Shown: positions 22,681 to 37,700, numbered from the stretch's first letter. The stretch: DNA of 64,000 nt from Nemertoderma westbladi (GCA_032718475.1 JAUCBJ010003164.1:1-64000); one strand, 5' to 3'. Notes: generated from the letters alone by a model not told the origin. Translations and numbers: made by a program.

Positions 22681-23445
22681 CTAACCACTGGGAAGCAGCA
22701 CCTCAAACTTGCGCCAATCACGTTTCTGCTTGTTAATAGCTGGCTGGCGAGTGCGTATATAAAACATTTCTAGTTTTTGCAGGACAGGACGCAAAGGGTG
22801 CCGTGCAATAACCTTGAAGTGTTTGAACAACTCTCGCCAGTCAGTCAACCAACGTGTGTTGGGCTCCCCGCGGTGCGTCATGATATGGTTGTGAACTGTC
22901 TTGCCTTGTTCACTACCATCATTGGCCGACCCGTCTTGATGCTGTCTAACGCGTTCAAATAAGTGTTGGATGGTATGTCCAACATATTCCCCCTTACAAG
23001 AGGGACAAGCAAATGAATACACGACGTTAGAAGCCAGAATATCGGGAACCGGATGTTTCAATGATGGCAGTGATTGGCGCAGTTTGGCAGTTGTGTAAAC
23101 AAACCGCACTGGCCGTGCGCAAGATCTCGGTACTAGACCACGTAGCCTACGAACGAAAAGTTCGGTAGCCCGACCGCGGTACTCAAACTTACAGATGATA
23201 GGCCTGGGATTATCTACGGGTGCTGGATCCACCAGGTCAATGACCTCAGTGGGTGCAACCGCAGTCACCTCGCTCTCACTACAATTGCCAAGACGCCCCC
23301 TAGCGGCACGGACGGCGGTAAGCTCGCGTTGAATCATCGCATTCGTATATTGGTTATTGCTAAGAATGGTGTTAGCTTCGCCAATTGCAGAAAGGAGCTG
23401 GGAGCCATCCCCGCCCTTACTGACGTTGAAGACTGAGAGAGTCAT
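22681..23445 (-). pseudogene. Penelope-like element ORF, C-terminal GIY-YIG endonuclease part
   Basis: An open frame of 254 codons ending in TAG at 22681-22683. Residues about 141-240 are the GIY-YIG nuclease domain typical of Penelope-like elements: NVVYSF, a CPSC pair (C147, C150) that belongs to the PLE-specific insert, EYVGHT (the YIG motif read as YVG, 154-156), the conserved Arg region FERVRQH (R165 or R167, H169), and the catalytic Glu in KLEMFYIR (E226) with PAINK behind it. The domain nicks DNA for target-primed reverse transcription. No inactivating stop lies within the fragment, but the reverse transcriptase half is absent, so it cannot be autonomous. The ATG at 23445 is unlikely to be a natural start, since the frame is the interior of a longer ORF. 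Confidence 0.85.
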
Positions 23446-23454
23446 TGAAGACTG

Positions 23455-23466
23455 AGAGTCATTTCA
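23455..23466. repeat. Target-site duplication, right copy
   Basis: AGAGTCATTTCA, matching 22372-22383. Confidence 0.88.
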
Positions 23467-24167
23467 AACCGAAATTTATTCGCCAAAAAATACTTGTCTT
23501 GAATAATTCTTGACATTAAGTTTAATAACGACGAAGGCCAGCCCTAACTAACAAGCACAATACGGTTATGACAATACAGTTACGTAAAGATATTTATTAG
23601 CCAAGCAAATAATGACGTAACACTGTGACACGTTATTATTATTGCACAAAGAATGACCAACCCAAAAAATGGCTTGTCTTCAAAGTGAACGCCACTTAGA
23701 TCACGCTAACTACTTACTGTATACTCTCGGAGAAACATTAATAATTAGTTTAATTAATTTATAAATTATTAATTAAATTGAAACAACTGAGTTTATAATT
23801 AGAATTTAATAAAAGTATTTAAACGAAATATAACATAACATATATGTGCAAAATGCGCAGAGAAAATATACCGATACTGTAGCGCACGAAAGACTCAAAG
23901 AAAAATTAAAAAAATACAGATTGATGGTTAAAATAAACCAAAATTATAAAACGAGGGTGGGCTACAATTTTAAGGATCGTTAAATACAGTATGGTTGTTA
24001 CTCGTCAGTAACATGAAATGGAATAGAAACACAACGCAATTCAGTGTTCCATACCAAAAAATATCAACCAATTACATTTTAACACGTAAATAAATACCGA
24101 CTTTTGTGTCCATTTGTGCTTAATATGAGTGACAGCTACAGATAAATAATAAAATTACACCCAAATA

Positions 24168-24173
24168 TTTATT
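24168..24173 (-). terminator. Candidate polyadenylation signal of transporter copy 2
   Basis: AATAAA on the minus strand, 127 bases past the stop of copy 2. Confidence 0.5.
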
Positions 24174-24299
24174 GTGTACGTTGCAGCCATATAACAGTAT
24201 TATGAAGCCATTGACGTCAGCAACATTACGAGAATGTATTAATACTGTCAAACTATTAGGTAAGGATATCACTTTCGCTTTTCCCTTTAGGACACCTGT

Positions 24300-26709
24300 C
24301 TATCTCAGACTGCCTCTGTGGTGTGGGGATGCGTAATCCTCCACGATTGGTTGTTGTTCCACTGAGTAGAACTGGTTGTTATAAGGTTCGGGGTTGTAGG
24401 CTTCACTCTGAACATAGTTCGAGCTGTCCTGCCCAACTGTACCGTAGGATTTCGCCGCACCGTCTAGCTTATCTTTATTATCTAGAATTATAATGAAGTC
24501 ATTAATAGAAACTAATTGATACAATACTGTAGGGGTAAATTTATAGTACCGCGCCAACTAGCGGTGGTTGTATGCACCGGATTGCATCGCAAGGCAGCCA
24601 TTATGGGGCGAGCCATGTACTAGTTCAAAAGTATTAACTAGAGTCATATTCTTTCCAAAATTCTAACTAAATGAGGATACATTTAATACCCTCTCTAGCT
24701 TATTTATGAGGGTGTATCTGTATCCTGCTCTTTTCATTTTCTTTTACTTTTTCTTCTTTCAACTTTTTTTTTATTTGAAGGTTCTTCTGTCACTTTACCT
24801 TCAGTAATTTACCAACAATTAATTATTGAACTACTATTGTGATTTCACTACAAACTGGTTATATTTAACATTTTATATAATCGCATTTACCTAGGCAGGT
24901 ATCTTTCTCATCGGCCCAAGGTTGTTTCTCACCAGACGCGAATACCCCGTAGAATATGATCCCGGCGTAGTGGACTGTAGACGCTATGATAAACACACTT
25001 TGCCATTCCAACGCCATCTAGAGGAAGACAATTAATAGGGTAGTAATTAATTTTAAGGATTTATAATAAAGAAAGTATCTGTGCATCATGATTTTAAATA
25101 ACTTTAATTGAACTTAATATACTTATACTTTTTTAATAAAACAACATTTTAATGTTAATTTCTGTTTTGATATTTCTTCCGAAAAAAAAAACAATAAAAA
25201 TGTTGGTTTAATATAATAAACAAATTTAATAACGCAATCGCATCGTACCTTGTGTTTGGTGAGCAGACCAACAACCATGGGACACACCATCCCGGATAAA
25301 GTTCCGACCCCGTTAGAGATACCCATTAGTATGCTAGCGAACCGGGGAGCAATGTCCAGGTGGTTAACGTTGAATCCTGAGGACATATATAATCATAAAA
25401 AATACAAGTTCAAAGAAATTAAACTAAATGTTGCAAAATTATTAATGAAAAAATTTACAAAGATAATTAATCAAGAAAAACGTAATATTATTAATCCCAA
25501 ATGCTAAAACTAATTTAAGGATGTAATATAATTAATGGTTTTGTTCAGAAATGGAAAAAATGAGAAAGCGCGTCACCGGGGGTTGAAAACTACAGTAATT
25601 AAACACGACATCTCAATAAATCACTGTCTAGACACCTACCGCGCCATTCTAACGTACCTGCGGTAATTAAATTTCCCATTATTGTCATTCATATTAACAT
25701 TATTTTGGTTAAATTGAGTGAAAAACATGTTATCAATGGGTAGGATGCAAAAAAAACACCATAATTATAGTAAAAGTTTATATTTTTGGTGTGTAAAATA
25801 ATTATAGAAAAAGTTTTAAGATTGCAGTACACGGTGTGGTGTGGAAGTTAGGCAGTCCTATTCCATATGAAACCGAAAGTTTGTTATGAATTCTGTACCG
25901 TGTTGACTATTATGTCACAATACTGTGGGGCGAGCCACGAAAGTAAACGAACTTATAATACGGGTACCACTATCTGCTTGGCGGTCGGTCGGTCGCCCGG
26001 TCTTTCTGTCTGTCGGACTTATCATTAAATGCTTTATTCTCAGGAAACGCAGTTTCCTGAGTTTTATTCGCAGTTTCTTAAAACGTTGTAGGACTGAACT
26101 ATGAAAAATGTTTAGAAAGTCTGACAGACTTGAAGGTCATCGGTCCGCAGTTCTCCAGTATGCCGCTAGAGTGCAAAATGTTTGAAGTTGAAAAACTTCC
26201 ACCGTTTTATTTTTATTTTAATTAGTTCAAACTTGGCATATATGTACTAGAAAACTGGCTGCTTCATTGTGAGGCGGTACTCCGTCTCCACTTCTAATGA
26301 TTCGCTATCGGGATCGAGATGTCTGAAAGTGAAACCCTTCTCTTATTTCGTTATTTGTTATACGTTAAAACCGCCTAGTGGAACTTAATTTTTTGCTATA
26401 TTAATAATAAATTGTAACAGAATAATACGGTTACAGCAGGCCTATATATTAAAAAAAACTCTTACCCGATATGGCAAATCCACTAAACCCTACAGCCATG
26501 GTCAGGCAGGTTATAGCTGTTGTGCGGTCTCTTGTCATGGCAACACCCAATAGGAAACTAGCCTCCATACCGAAACCGCCGCAGTTGAAGATCTTTCGAA
26601 CGGCCGTGGTTGATAAAATACCGCGCGATCGCAGAAAATCCGCCATGTATCCACCGATAGGAACCAAAATCGCCATTACAAGATGGGGTAGGGCCGAAAG
26701 GATACCAAT
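24300..26709 (-). CDS. Vesicular glutamate transporter, last four exons, copy 2
   Basis: Exons 26709-26466, 25376-25249, 25017-24891 and 24481-24300. Splice sites, phases and the translated 226 residues are the same as in copy 1. Differences are confined to introns and flanks: a CTTT deletion in the last intron, T-to-C and A-to-G singles, and the Penelope-like insertion about 0.8 kb past the stop. No upstream exon is seen between 26710 and the hexamer array. Confidence 0.86.
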
Positions 26710-28820
26710 CTGTCGTGAAAGAATACATTATATCAATAAATTATGTAGGAAAGGGAAAGTCCAAAGCATATAATTAATAATCTATTGTTAGATAACGAGT
26801 TTGTATTGTTGGTTGGACTTATGTTAAAGTGACCAAATGGAATCAAAAGAAAGATGTTACGATATGAGTATATATTTCGGGCAACAGCCCATTATCAACT
26901 CATAATAATCTATTGTGGTTCTGGAAATGTGATACAAAGTTGCCAAGTGATCTACTTAAATTTGTGCACAAAAATATCGGATTTGATAAGATTCGAACTC
27001 ACGGTCTCTAGCTGATAAGTCGAACGCGCTCTCAGATACACGTTACAAAACTATTGATAAAAGTTAAACACGAAATATCGGGGCAACCTGAAATCTACTC
27101 TCTCTTCACTGTTACCTGTAAAGCGGAAATCGCACACTCTACAGTAACTTACACGGATGCAGAGCACCTTAGTAGCTACCCAATGCCAATTCCGCCCGCA
27201 AAATAAGGTTCCCATATCGATGGTTAGACACCAAGTTACGAAAACTCACCTGGCACACAAAACGGGTACTGGCCATAGACTCACCTGGGACTCAAAAGGG
27301 GAACTGGGCTGGCCATAGACTCACCTGGGACACAAAACGGGGGCTGGGCATAGACTCACCTGGGACACAAAACGGGTACGGGATTATAATAAATAAATTA
27401 CCTTTCTTGTAATCGTCCCTGGTCCTGAAACACTTTAATATATTTGATTGCGAACGGCCATTAATGCGACGTCTCTATAATAAAGCAGATAATATTTAGG
27501 CCTATGAATAAACAAACTATAATAATACTGGAATACAAAACTAAACACTAAATAGGGTAACTAACTAGAAAGTCAAGGTTAAACCATACCGAATGAATAT
27601 AATACAAAGCCGGTTGGTTGAAAGCATATTATATTGATATGAAGACACAAGAGTATTGTTATTGACTTCGCAATACAAAGTAATTATATGTCTGGAGGGA
27701 GGAATGACCCCGTGCCTTTGTATAATAGCCGACCCACCGACTGGCATTCAAATAATAATAATATGCTTCTACGGCTACGGTACTGTACAGCCAATAAGAA
27801 CATTGAATATTAGTTAAAGGCAATGGCTGTATGAATAGCCGCGTTAAGTTAAACTGCAACAGAGGTGTATGTAAAGTGAAAGAAATAGGCCACAGTCACT
27901 CAGGTAAGCAAGCCTGAATGAGATGATGAGTATGACAAGGGCTTGAAGTATTGGCTACCCCGCCCATCAACTATAGTAACTGTATGATATTTCGTCTTAA
28001 ATTCCCGCTTTGAGGTTCTGAAGGATGAGTTGATTCCACTTTTTAGCTGTTATTTAGGTGAAACAAAAGATAAGAAGAGGACTTAAAGGAACACTTTATA
28101 TTTTCACTTAATTAACAGCAGAAATATTTTGGAATTGAAGTTATTAATTTTTGTAGATAACTTTCTCCAGAAATGTGTGAAAGACAATTTTGAAAATCAG
28201 CGAGATTTTGTGAAAGTGTCTTTAAAAAATGAGTGTAAGTCAGCCAATGGGCATAGCTGAATCGACATTATGTTTTTTTTGTAATAACGCGCCATAGAAT
28301 AACATGGAGTAACTATGACAATACCATGGTAAGGGCCAGTCCTTAGCATATAAATAATAATTGTCTCTAGCGGCTGCACCCCCCCCCCGGCCGTCTCTCT
28401 CTGCTGCCTCTAGCGTCGGTAGTAAATTCATACTGTGCCACGTGGTGGTGTGTAACACTTTTCCTATTGTAAGTACAATGAATGTGGAAGGGATGGATAA
28501 GGCAATAATTATTCTATCATAGAAGGGGAATATTATATGTTGATGTGGGCAGGGAATAATGCCGGTGGTTGGGTTATATTGTTAAAGTAATGAAAAGTTT
28601 AAAGGTCTGTATGTTCGGTTGTTGTGAATGAAAAATGCTAATTTAAAGTTCTTTAGATTCACTGTAAATTGATCTTTCTATTATTCATACCAAGAACTAA
28701 CAATCAGGATCAAGAATAACCTTATTTAAAAAATGTATTATTATATATCCTGCGGTATGCAATGCCATTGGTTTCAATGTCGATTACAATATCAATATCG
28801 GTTATTGGTATCGGTTACTG

Positions 28821-31777
28821 GTACTTGTACTTGTACTTGTATTTGTACTTGTACTTGTACTTGTACTTGTACTTGTACTTCTAATTGTACTTGTACTTGT
28901 ACTTGTACTTGTACTTGTACTTGTACTGGTACTTGTACTGGTACTTGTACCTGTACTTGTACTTGTACTTGTACCTGTACTTGTACTTGTACTTGAACTT
29001 GTACTTGTACTTGTACCTGTACTTGTACTTGTACCTGTACTTGTACTTGTACTTGTAATTGAACTTGAACTTGTAATTGTACTTGTACTTGTACTTGTAC
29101 ATGTACTTGAACTTGTACTTGTAATTGTACTTGTACTTGTACTTGTACTTGAACTTGTACTTGTAATTGTGCTTGTGCTTGTGCTTATGCTTGTACTTGT
29201 ACTTGTACTTGTACATGTACTTGAACTTGTACTTGTACTTGAACTTGTACTTGTACTTGTACCTGTACTTGTACTTGTACTTGAACTTGTACATGTACTT
29301 GAACTTGTACCTGTACCTGTACTTGTACTTGTGCTTCTAATTGTACTTGTACTTGTAATTGTGCTTGTGCTTGTGCTTGTGCTTATGCTTGTGCTTGTAC
29401 TTGTACTTGTACTTGTACTTGTACTTGAACTTGTACTTGTACTTGAACTTGTACTTGTACTTGCACTTGTACTTGTAATTGTGCTTGTGCTTGTGCTTAT
29501 GCTTGTGCTTGTACTTGTACTTGTACATGTACTTGAACTTGTACTTGTACTTGAACTTGTACTTGTACTTGCACTTGTACTTGTAATTGTGCTTGTGCTT
29601 GTGCTTATGCTTGTTCTTGTACTTGAACTTGCACTTGTACTTGCACTTGTACTTGTAATTGTGCTTGTGCTTGTGCTTGTGCTTGTGCTTGTACTTGTAC
29701 TTGCACTTGTACTTGCACTTGTACTTGTAATTGTGCTTGTGCTTGTGCTTGTGCTTATGCTTGTGCTTGTACTTGTACTTGTACATGTACTTGAACTTGT
29801 ACTTGAACTTGTACTTGTACTTGTACCTGTACTTGTACTTGAACTTGTACATGTACATGTACTTGAACGGGTACCTGTACCTGTACTTGTACTTGTACTT
29901 GTATTTGTACTTGTACTTGTACTTGTACTTGTACTTGTACTTGTACCTGTACTTGTACTTGCTTGTACTTGAACTTGTACATGTACTTGAACTTGTACCT
30001 GTACCTGTACTTGTACTTGTACTTGTACTTCTAATTGTACTTGTACTTGTAATTGTGCTTGTGCTTGTGCTTATGCTTGTGCTTGTACTTGTACTTGTAC
30101 TTGAACTTGTACTTGTACTTGTACTTGAACTTGTACTTGTAATTGTGCTTGTGCTTGTGCTTATGCTTGTGCTTGTGCTTGTGCTTATGCTTGTGCTTGT
30201 ACTTGTACTTGTACTTGTACATGTACTTGAACTTGTACTTGTACTTGAACTTGTACTTGTACTTGTAATTGTGCTTGTGCTTGTGCTTATGCTTGTTCTT
30301 GTACTTGAACTTGCACTTGTACTTGCACTTGTACTTGTAATTGTGCTTGTGCTTGTGCTTGTGCTTGTGCTTGTGCTTGTACTTGTACTTGTACATGTAC
30401 TTGAACTTGTACTTGAACTTGTACTTGTACTTGTACCTGTACTTGTACTTGAACTTGTACATGTACATGTACTTGAACGGGTACCTGTACCTGTACTTGT
30501 ACTTGTACTTGTATTTGTACTTGTACTTGTACTTGTACTTGTACTTGTACTTGTACTTGTACATGTACTTGAACTTGTACTTGTACTTGTACTTGAACTT
30601 GTACCTGTACTTGTACTTGTACTTGTACTTGTACTTGAACTTGTACATGTACTTGTACCTGTACTTGTACTTGAACTTGTACTTGTACTTGTACTTGCAC
30701 TTGTACTTGTAATTGTACTTGTACTTGTACTTGAACTTGTACTTGTACTTGTACTTGCACTTGTACTTGTGCTTGTGCTTGTGCTTATGCTTGTGCTTGT
30801 ACTTGTACTTGTACTTGTACTTGTACATGTACTTGAACTTGTACTTGTACTTGAACTTGTACTTGTACTTGCACTTGTACTTGTAATTGTGCTTGTGCTT
30901 ATGCTTGTTCTTGTACTTGAACTTGCACTTGTACTTGCACTTGTACTTGTAATTGTGCTTGTGCTTGTGCTTATGCTTGTGCTTGTACTTGTACATGTAC
31001 TTGAACTTGTACTTGAACTTGTACCTGTACTTGTACTTGAACTTGTACATGTACATGTACTTGAACGGGTACCTGTACCTGTACTTGTACTTGTACTTCT
31101 AATTGTACTTGTACTTGCACTTGTAATTGTGCTTGTGCTTATGCTTGGGCTTGTGCTTGTACTTGTACTTGTACTTGCACTTGTACTTGTAATTGTGCTT
31201 ATGCTTGTGCTTGTGCTTGTGCTTGTACTTGTACTTGTACTTGTACATGTACTTGAACTTGTACTTGAACTTGTACTTGTACTTGCACTTGTACTTGTAA
31301 TTGTGCATGTGCTTGTGCTTGTGCTTATGCTTGTACTTGTACTTGTACTTGTACTTGTACTTGCACTTGTACTTGTACTTGTACATGTACTTGTACTTGT
31401 ACTTGAACTTGTACTTGTACCTGTACTTGTACTTGTACTTGTACCTGTACTTGTACTTGTACTTGTAATTGAACTTGTACTTGTACATGAACTTGTACTT
31501 GTACTTGAACTTGTACTTGTACTTGAACTTGTACTTGTACTTGTACTTGAACTTGTACTTGTACTTGTAATTGTACTTGTACTTGTACATGTACTTGTAC
31601 TTGTACTTATACCTGTACCTGTACTTGTACTTGTACTTGAACTTGTACTTGAACTTGTACTGGTACTTGTGCTTGAACTTGTACTTGTACTTGTAATTGT
31701 ACTTGTACTTGTACATGTACTTGTACTTGTACTTATACCTGTACCTGTACTTGTATTTGTAATTGTACTTGTACTTG
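28821..31777. repeat. TACTTG hexamer satellite array H2
   Basis: About 3 kb. Richer in the TGCTTG variant than H1, often as a block of three or more TGCTTG followed by TGCTTATGCTTG. A block with AACGGGTACCTGTACCTG recurs at about 29868, 30475 and 31064, spaced near 600 bp. It ends in the same TTGTATTTTTTAG junction as the others. Confidence 0.97.
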
Positions 31778-31789
31778 TTGTATTTTTTA

Positions 31790-34700
31790 GAATTCCGGTC
31801 AGTATTTTGGACAGTTTTGCCCGGAAATCCGGGCATTTTGCCGGATTTTTGGATGTCCGGGCATTCTAGTGCCCGGGCATCCGGACATCCGGGCGAATTT
31901 GGAACGGTCAAATTGTCGGACAGTAAAGTTTAATGGACGCCCGGATTTATAGAATTCCGGGCAGTATTTTGGACAAATTTGCCCGGAAATCCGGACATTT
32001 TGCCGGATTTTTGGATGTCCGGGCATTCCAGTGCCCGGGCGTCCGGATTTCCGGGCGACTTTGGAACGGACAAATAGTCGAACAGACAAGTTTAATGGAA
32101 GCCCGGATTTACAAAATTCCGGGCACTATTTTGGACAAATTTGCCCGGAAATCCGGACAATTTGCCGGATTTTTGGATGTCCGGGCATTCCAGTGCCCGG
32201 GCGTCCGGACATCCGGGCGACTTTGGAACGGAAAAATAGTCGGACAGACAAGTTTAATAGACGCCCGGATTTACGGAAATCCGGCCAGTATTTTGGACAA
32301 ATTTGCCCGGAAATCCGGACAATTTTCCGGATTTTTGGATGTCCGGGCATTCCAGTGCCCGGGCGTCCGGGCGACTTTAGAACGGACAAATAGTCGGACA
32401 GAGAAGTTAAATGGACGCCCGGATTTATAGAATTCCGGGCAGTATTTTGGAGAAATTTGCCCGGAAATCCGGACATTTTGCCGGATTTTTGGATTTCCGG
32501 GCATTCCAGTGCCCGGGCGTCCGGACTTCCGGGCGACTTTGGAACGGACAAATAGTCGGACAGACAAGTTAAATGGACGCCCGGATTTACAGATTTCCGG
32601 GCAGTATTTTGGACGAATTTGCCCGGAAATCCGGACAATTTGCCGGATTTTTGGATGTCCGGGCATTCCAGTGCCCGGGCGTCCGGACTTCCGGGCGACT
32701 TTGGAACGGGAAAATAGTCGGACAGACAAGTTTAATAAACGCCCGGATTTACGGAATTCCGGGCAGTATTTTGGACAAATTTGCCGGAAATCCGGACAAT
32801 TTGCCGGATTTTTGGATTTCCGGGCATTCCAGTGCCCGGGCGTCTGGACTTCCGGGCGACTTTAGAACGGACAAATAGTCGGACAGAGAAGTTAAATGGA
32901 CGCCCGGATTTATAGAATTCCGGGCAGTATTTTGGACAAATTTGCCCGGAAATCCGGACAATTTGCCGGATTTTTGGATGTCCGGGCATTCCAGTGCCCG
33001 GGCGTCCGGACTTCCGGGCGACTTTGGAACGGGAAAATAGTCGGACAGACAAGTTTAATAAACGCCCGGATTTACGGAATTCCGGGCAGTATTTTGGACA
33101 AATTTACCGGAAATCCGGACAATTTGCCGGATTTTTGGATTTCCGGGCATTCCAGTGCCCGGGCGTCCGGACTTCCGGGCGACTTTAGAAAGGACAAATA
33201 GTCGGACAGAGAAGTTAAATGGACGCCCGGATTTATAGAATTCCGGGCAGTATTTTGGACAAATTTGCCCGGAAATCCGGACATTTTGCCGGATTTTTGG
33301 ATGTCCGGGCATTCCAGTGCCCGGGCGTCCGGATTTCCGGGCGACTTTGGAACGGACAAATAGTCGAACAGACAAGTTTAATGGAAGCCCGGATTTACAA
33401 AATTCCGGGCACTATTTTGGACAAATTTGCCCGGAAATCCGGACAATTTGCCGGATTTTTGGATGTCCGGGCATTCCAGTGCCCGGGCGTCCGGACATCC
33501 GGGCGACTTTGGAACGGAAAAATAGTCGGACAGACAAGTTTAATAGACGCCCGGATTTACGGAATTCCGGCCAGTATTTTGGACAAATTTGCCCGGAAAT
33601 CCGGACAATTTTGCCGGATTTTTGGATGTCCGGGCATTCCAGTGCCCGGGCGTCCGGACATCCGGGCGACTTTGGAACGGACAAATAGTCGGACAGACAA
33701 GTTAAATGGACGCCCGGATTTACAGATTTCCGGGCAGTATTTTGGACAAATTTGCCCGGAAATCCGGACATTTTGCCGGATTTTTGGATGTCCGGGCATT
33801 CCAGTGCCCGGGCGTCCGGACTTCCGGGCGACTTTGGAACGGACAAATAGTCGGACAGACAAGTTTAATGGACGCCCGGATTTACAGAATTCCGGGCAGT
33901 ATTTTGGACAAATTTGCCCGGAAATCCGGACATTTTGCCGGATTTTTGGATGTCCGGGCATTCCAGTGCCCGGGCGTCCGGACATCCGGGCGACTTTAGA
34001 ACGGACAAATTGTCGGACAGACAAGTTAAATGGACGCCCGGATTTACAGAATTCCGGGCAGTATTTTGGACAAATTTGCCCGGAAATCCGGACATTTTGC
34101 CGGATTTTTGGATTTCCGGGCATTCCAGTGCCCGGGCGTCCGGACTTCCGGGCGACTTTGGAACGGACAAATAGTCGGACAGACAAGTTTAATGGAAGCC
34201 CGGATTTACAGAATTCCGGGCACTATTTTGGACAAATTTGCCCGGAAATCCGGACATTTTGCCGGATTTTTGGATGTCCGGGCATTCCAGTGCCCGGGCG
34301 TCCGGACTTCCGGGCGACTTTAGAACGGACAAATTGTCGGACAGACAAGTTAAATGGACGCCCGGATTTATAGAATTCCGGGCAGTATTTTGGACAAATT
34401 TGCCCGGAAATCCGGACAATTTGCCGGATTTTTGGATGTCCGGGCATTCCAGTGCCCGGGCGTCCGGACTTCCGGGCGACTTTGGAACGGAAAAATAGTC
34501 GGACAGACAAGTTTAATAGACGCCCGGATTTACGGAATTCCGGGCAGTATTTTGGACAAATTTGCCCGGAAATCCGGACATTTTGCCGGATTTTTGGATT
34601 TCCGGGCATTCCAGTGCCCGGGCGTCCGGACTTCCGGGCGACTTTGGAACGGACAAATAGTCGGACAGACAAGTTTAATGGACGCCCGGATTTACAGATT

Positions 34701-37700
34701 TCCGGGCAGTATTTTGGACAAATTTGCCCGGAAATCCGGACATTTTGCCGGATTTTTGGATGTCCGGGCATTCCAGTGCCCGGGCGTCCGGACTTCCGGG
34801 CGACTTTGGAACGGACAAATAGTCGGACAGACAAGTTTAATGGACGCCCGGATTTACAGAATTCCGGGCAGTATTTTGGACAAATTTGCCCGGAAATCCG
34901 GACAATTTGCCGGATTTTTGGATGTCCGGGCATTCCAGTGCCCGGGCGTCCGGACATCCGGGCGACTTTGGAACGGAAAAATAGTCGGACAGACAAGTTT
35001 AATAGACGCCCGGATTTACGGAATTCCGGGCAGTATTTTGGACAAATTTGCCCGGAAATCCGGACAATTTGCCGGATTTTTGGATGTCCGGGCATTCCAG
35101 TGCCCGGGCGTCCGGACTTCCGGGCGACTTTGGAACGGACAAATAGTCGGACAGACAAGTTAAATGGACGCCCGGATTTACAGATTTCCGGGCAGTATTT
35201 TGGACAAATTTGCCCGGAAATCCGGACATTTTGCCGGATTTTTGGATGTCCGGGCATTCCAGTGCCCGGGCGTCCGGACATCCGGGCGACTTTGGAACGG
35301 ACAAATAGTCGGACAGACAAGTTTAATGGAAGCCCGGATTTACAGAATTCCGGGCAGTATTTTGGACAAATTTGCCCGGAAATCCGGACATTTTGCCGGA
35401 TTTTTGGATGTCCGGGCATTCCAGTGCCCGGGCGTCCGGACTTCCGGGCGACTTTGGAACGGAAAAATAGTCGGACAGACAAGTTTAATGGACGCCCAGA
35501 TTTACGGAATTCCGGCCAGTATTTTGGACAAATTTGCCCGGAAATCCGGACAATTTTCCGGATTTTTGGATGTCCGGGCATTCCAGTGCCCGGGCGTCCG
35601 GACATCCGGGCGACTTTGGAATGGACAAATAGTCGGACAGACAAGTTAAATGGACGCCCGGATTTACAGATTTCCGGGCAGTACTTTGGACAAATTTGCC
35701 CGGAAATCCGGACATTTTGCCGGATTTTTGGATGTCCGGGCATTCCAGTGCCCGGGCGTCCGGATTTCCGGGCGACTTTGGAACGGACAAATAGTCGAAC
35801 AGACAAGTTTAATGGAAGCCCGGATTTACAAAATTCCGGGCACTATTTTGGACAAATTTACCCGGAAATCCGGACATTTTGCCGGATTTTTTGATGTCCG
35901 GGCATTCCAGTGCCCGGGCGTCCGGACATCCGGGCGACTTTAGAACGGACAAATTGTCGGACAGACAAGTTAAATGGACGCCCGGATTTACAGAATTCCG
36001 GGCAGTATTTTGGACAAATTTGCCCGGAAATCCGGACATTTTGCCGGATTTTTGGATTTCCGGGCATTCCAGTGCCCGGGCGTCCGGATTTCCGGGCGAC
36101 TTTGGAACGGACAAATAGTCGGACAGACAAGTTTAATGGAAGCCCGGATTTACAGAATTCCGGGCAGTATTTTGGACAAATTTACCCGGAAATCCGGACA
36201 TTTTGCCGGATTTTTTGATGTCCGGGCATTCCAGTGCCCGGGCGTCCGGACATCCGGGCGACTTTAGAACGGACAAATAGTCGGACAGACAAGTTAAATG
36301 GACGCCCGGATTTATAGAATTCCGGGCAGTATTTTGGACAAATTTGCCCGGAAATCCGGACATTTTGCCGGATTTTTGGATTTCCGGGCATTCCAGTGCC
36401 CGGGCGTCCGGACTTCCGGGCGACTTTGGAACGGACAAATAGTCGGACAGACAAGTTAAATGGACGCCCGGATTTACAGATTTCCGGGCAGTATTTTGGA
36501 CGAATTTGCCCGGAAATCCGGACATTTTGCCGGATTTTTGGATTTCCGGGCATTCCAGTGCCCGGGCGTCCGGACTTCCGGGCGACTTTGGAACGGACAA
36601 ATTGTCGGACAGACAAGTTAAATGGACGCCCGGATTTACAGATTTCCGGGCAGTATTTTGGACAAATTTGCCCGGAAATCCGGCCATTTTGCCGGATTTT
36701 TGGATTTCCGGGCATTCCAGTGCCCGGGCGTCCGGACATCCGGGCGACTTTAGAACGGACAAATAGTCGAACAGACAAGTTTAATAGACGCCCGGATTTA
36801 CGGAATTCCGGGCAGTATTTTGGAGAAATTTGCCCGGAAATCCGGACATTTTGCCGGATTTTTGGATGTCCGGGCATTCCAGTGCCCGGGCGTCCGGACT
36901 TCCGGGCGACTTTGGAACGGACAAATAGTCGAACAGATAAGTTTAATGGAAGCCCGGATTTTACAGATTTCCGGGCAGTATTTTGGACAAATTTGCCCGG
37001 AAATCCGGACATTTTGCCGGATTTTTGGATTTCCGGGCATTCCAGTGCCCGGGCGTCCGGACTTCCGGGAGACTTTGGAACGGACAAATAGTCGGACAGA
37101 CAAGTTTAATGGATGCCCAGATTTACAGATTTCCGGGCAGTATTTTGGACAAATTTGCCCGGAAATCCGGACATTTTGTCGGATTTTTGGATTTCCGGGC
37201 ATTCCAGTGCCCGGGCGTCCGGACTTCCGGGCGACTTTGGAACGGACAAATAGTCGGACAGACAAGTTTAATGGACGCCCGGATTTACAGATTTCCGGGC
37301 AGTATTTTGGACAAATTTGCCTGGAAATCCGGACAATTTGCCGGATTTTTGGATTTCCGGGCATTCCAGTGCCCGGGCGCCCGGACTTCCGGGCGACTTT
37401 GGAACGGACAAATAGTCGGACAGACAAGTTTAATGGATGCCCAGATTTACAGATTTCCGGGCAGTATTTTGGACAAATTTGCCCGGAAATCCGGCCATTT
37501 TGCCGGATTTTTGGATTTCCGGGCATTCCAGTGCCCGGGCGTCCGGACATCCGGGTGACTTTGGAACGGACAAATAGTCGAACAGATAAGTTTAATGGAA
37601 GCCCGGATTTTACAGATTTCCGGGCAGTATTTTGGACAAATTTGCCCGGAAATCCGGACATTTTGCCGGATTTTTGGATTTCCGGGCATTCCAGTGCCCG

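Larger units (their letters stand above)
22384..23454 (-). mobile_element. 5'-truncated Penelope-like element inserted in M2
   Basis: A 1071-bp insertion present only in unit 2, flanked by the 12-bp duplication AGAGTCATTTCA. It carries the C-terminal part of a Penelope-like element ORF on the minus strand, then about 300 bases of 3' region with two hairpins. The reverse transcriptase domain is missing, typical 5' truncation. The upstream end has an extra partial copy of GACTGAGA (near 23431 and 23450), a small junction rearrangement. The insertion is later than the formation of the unit and was not spread to its neighbours. Confidence 0.87.
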
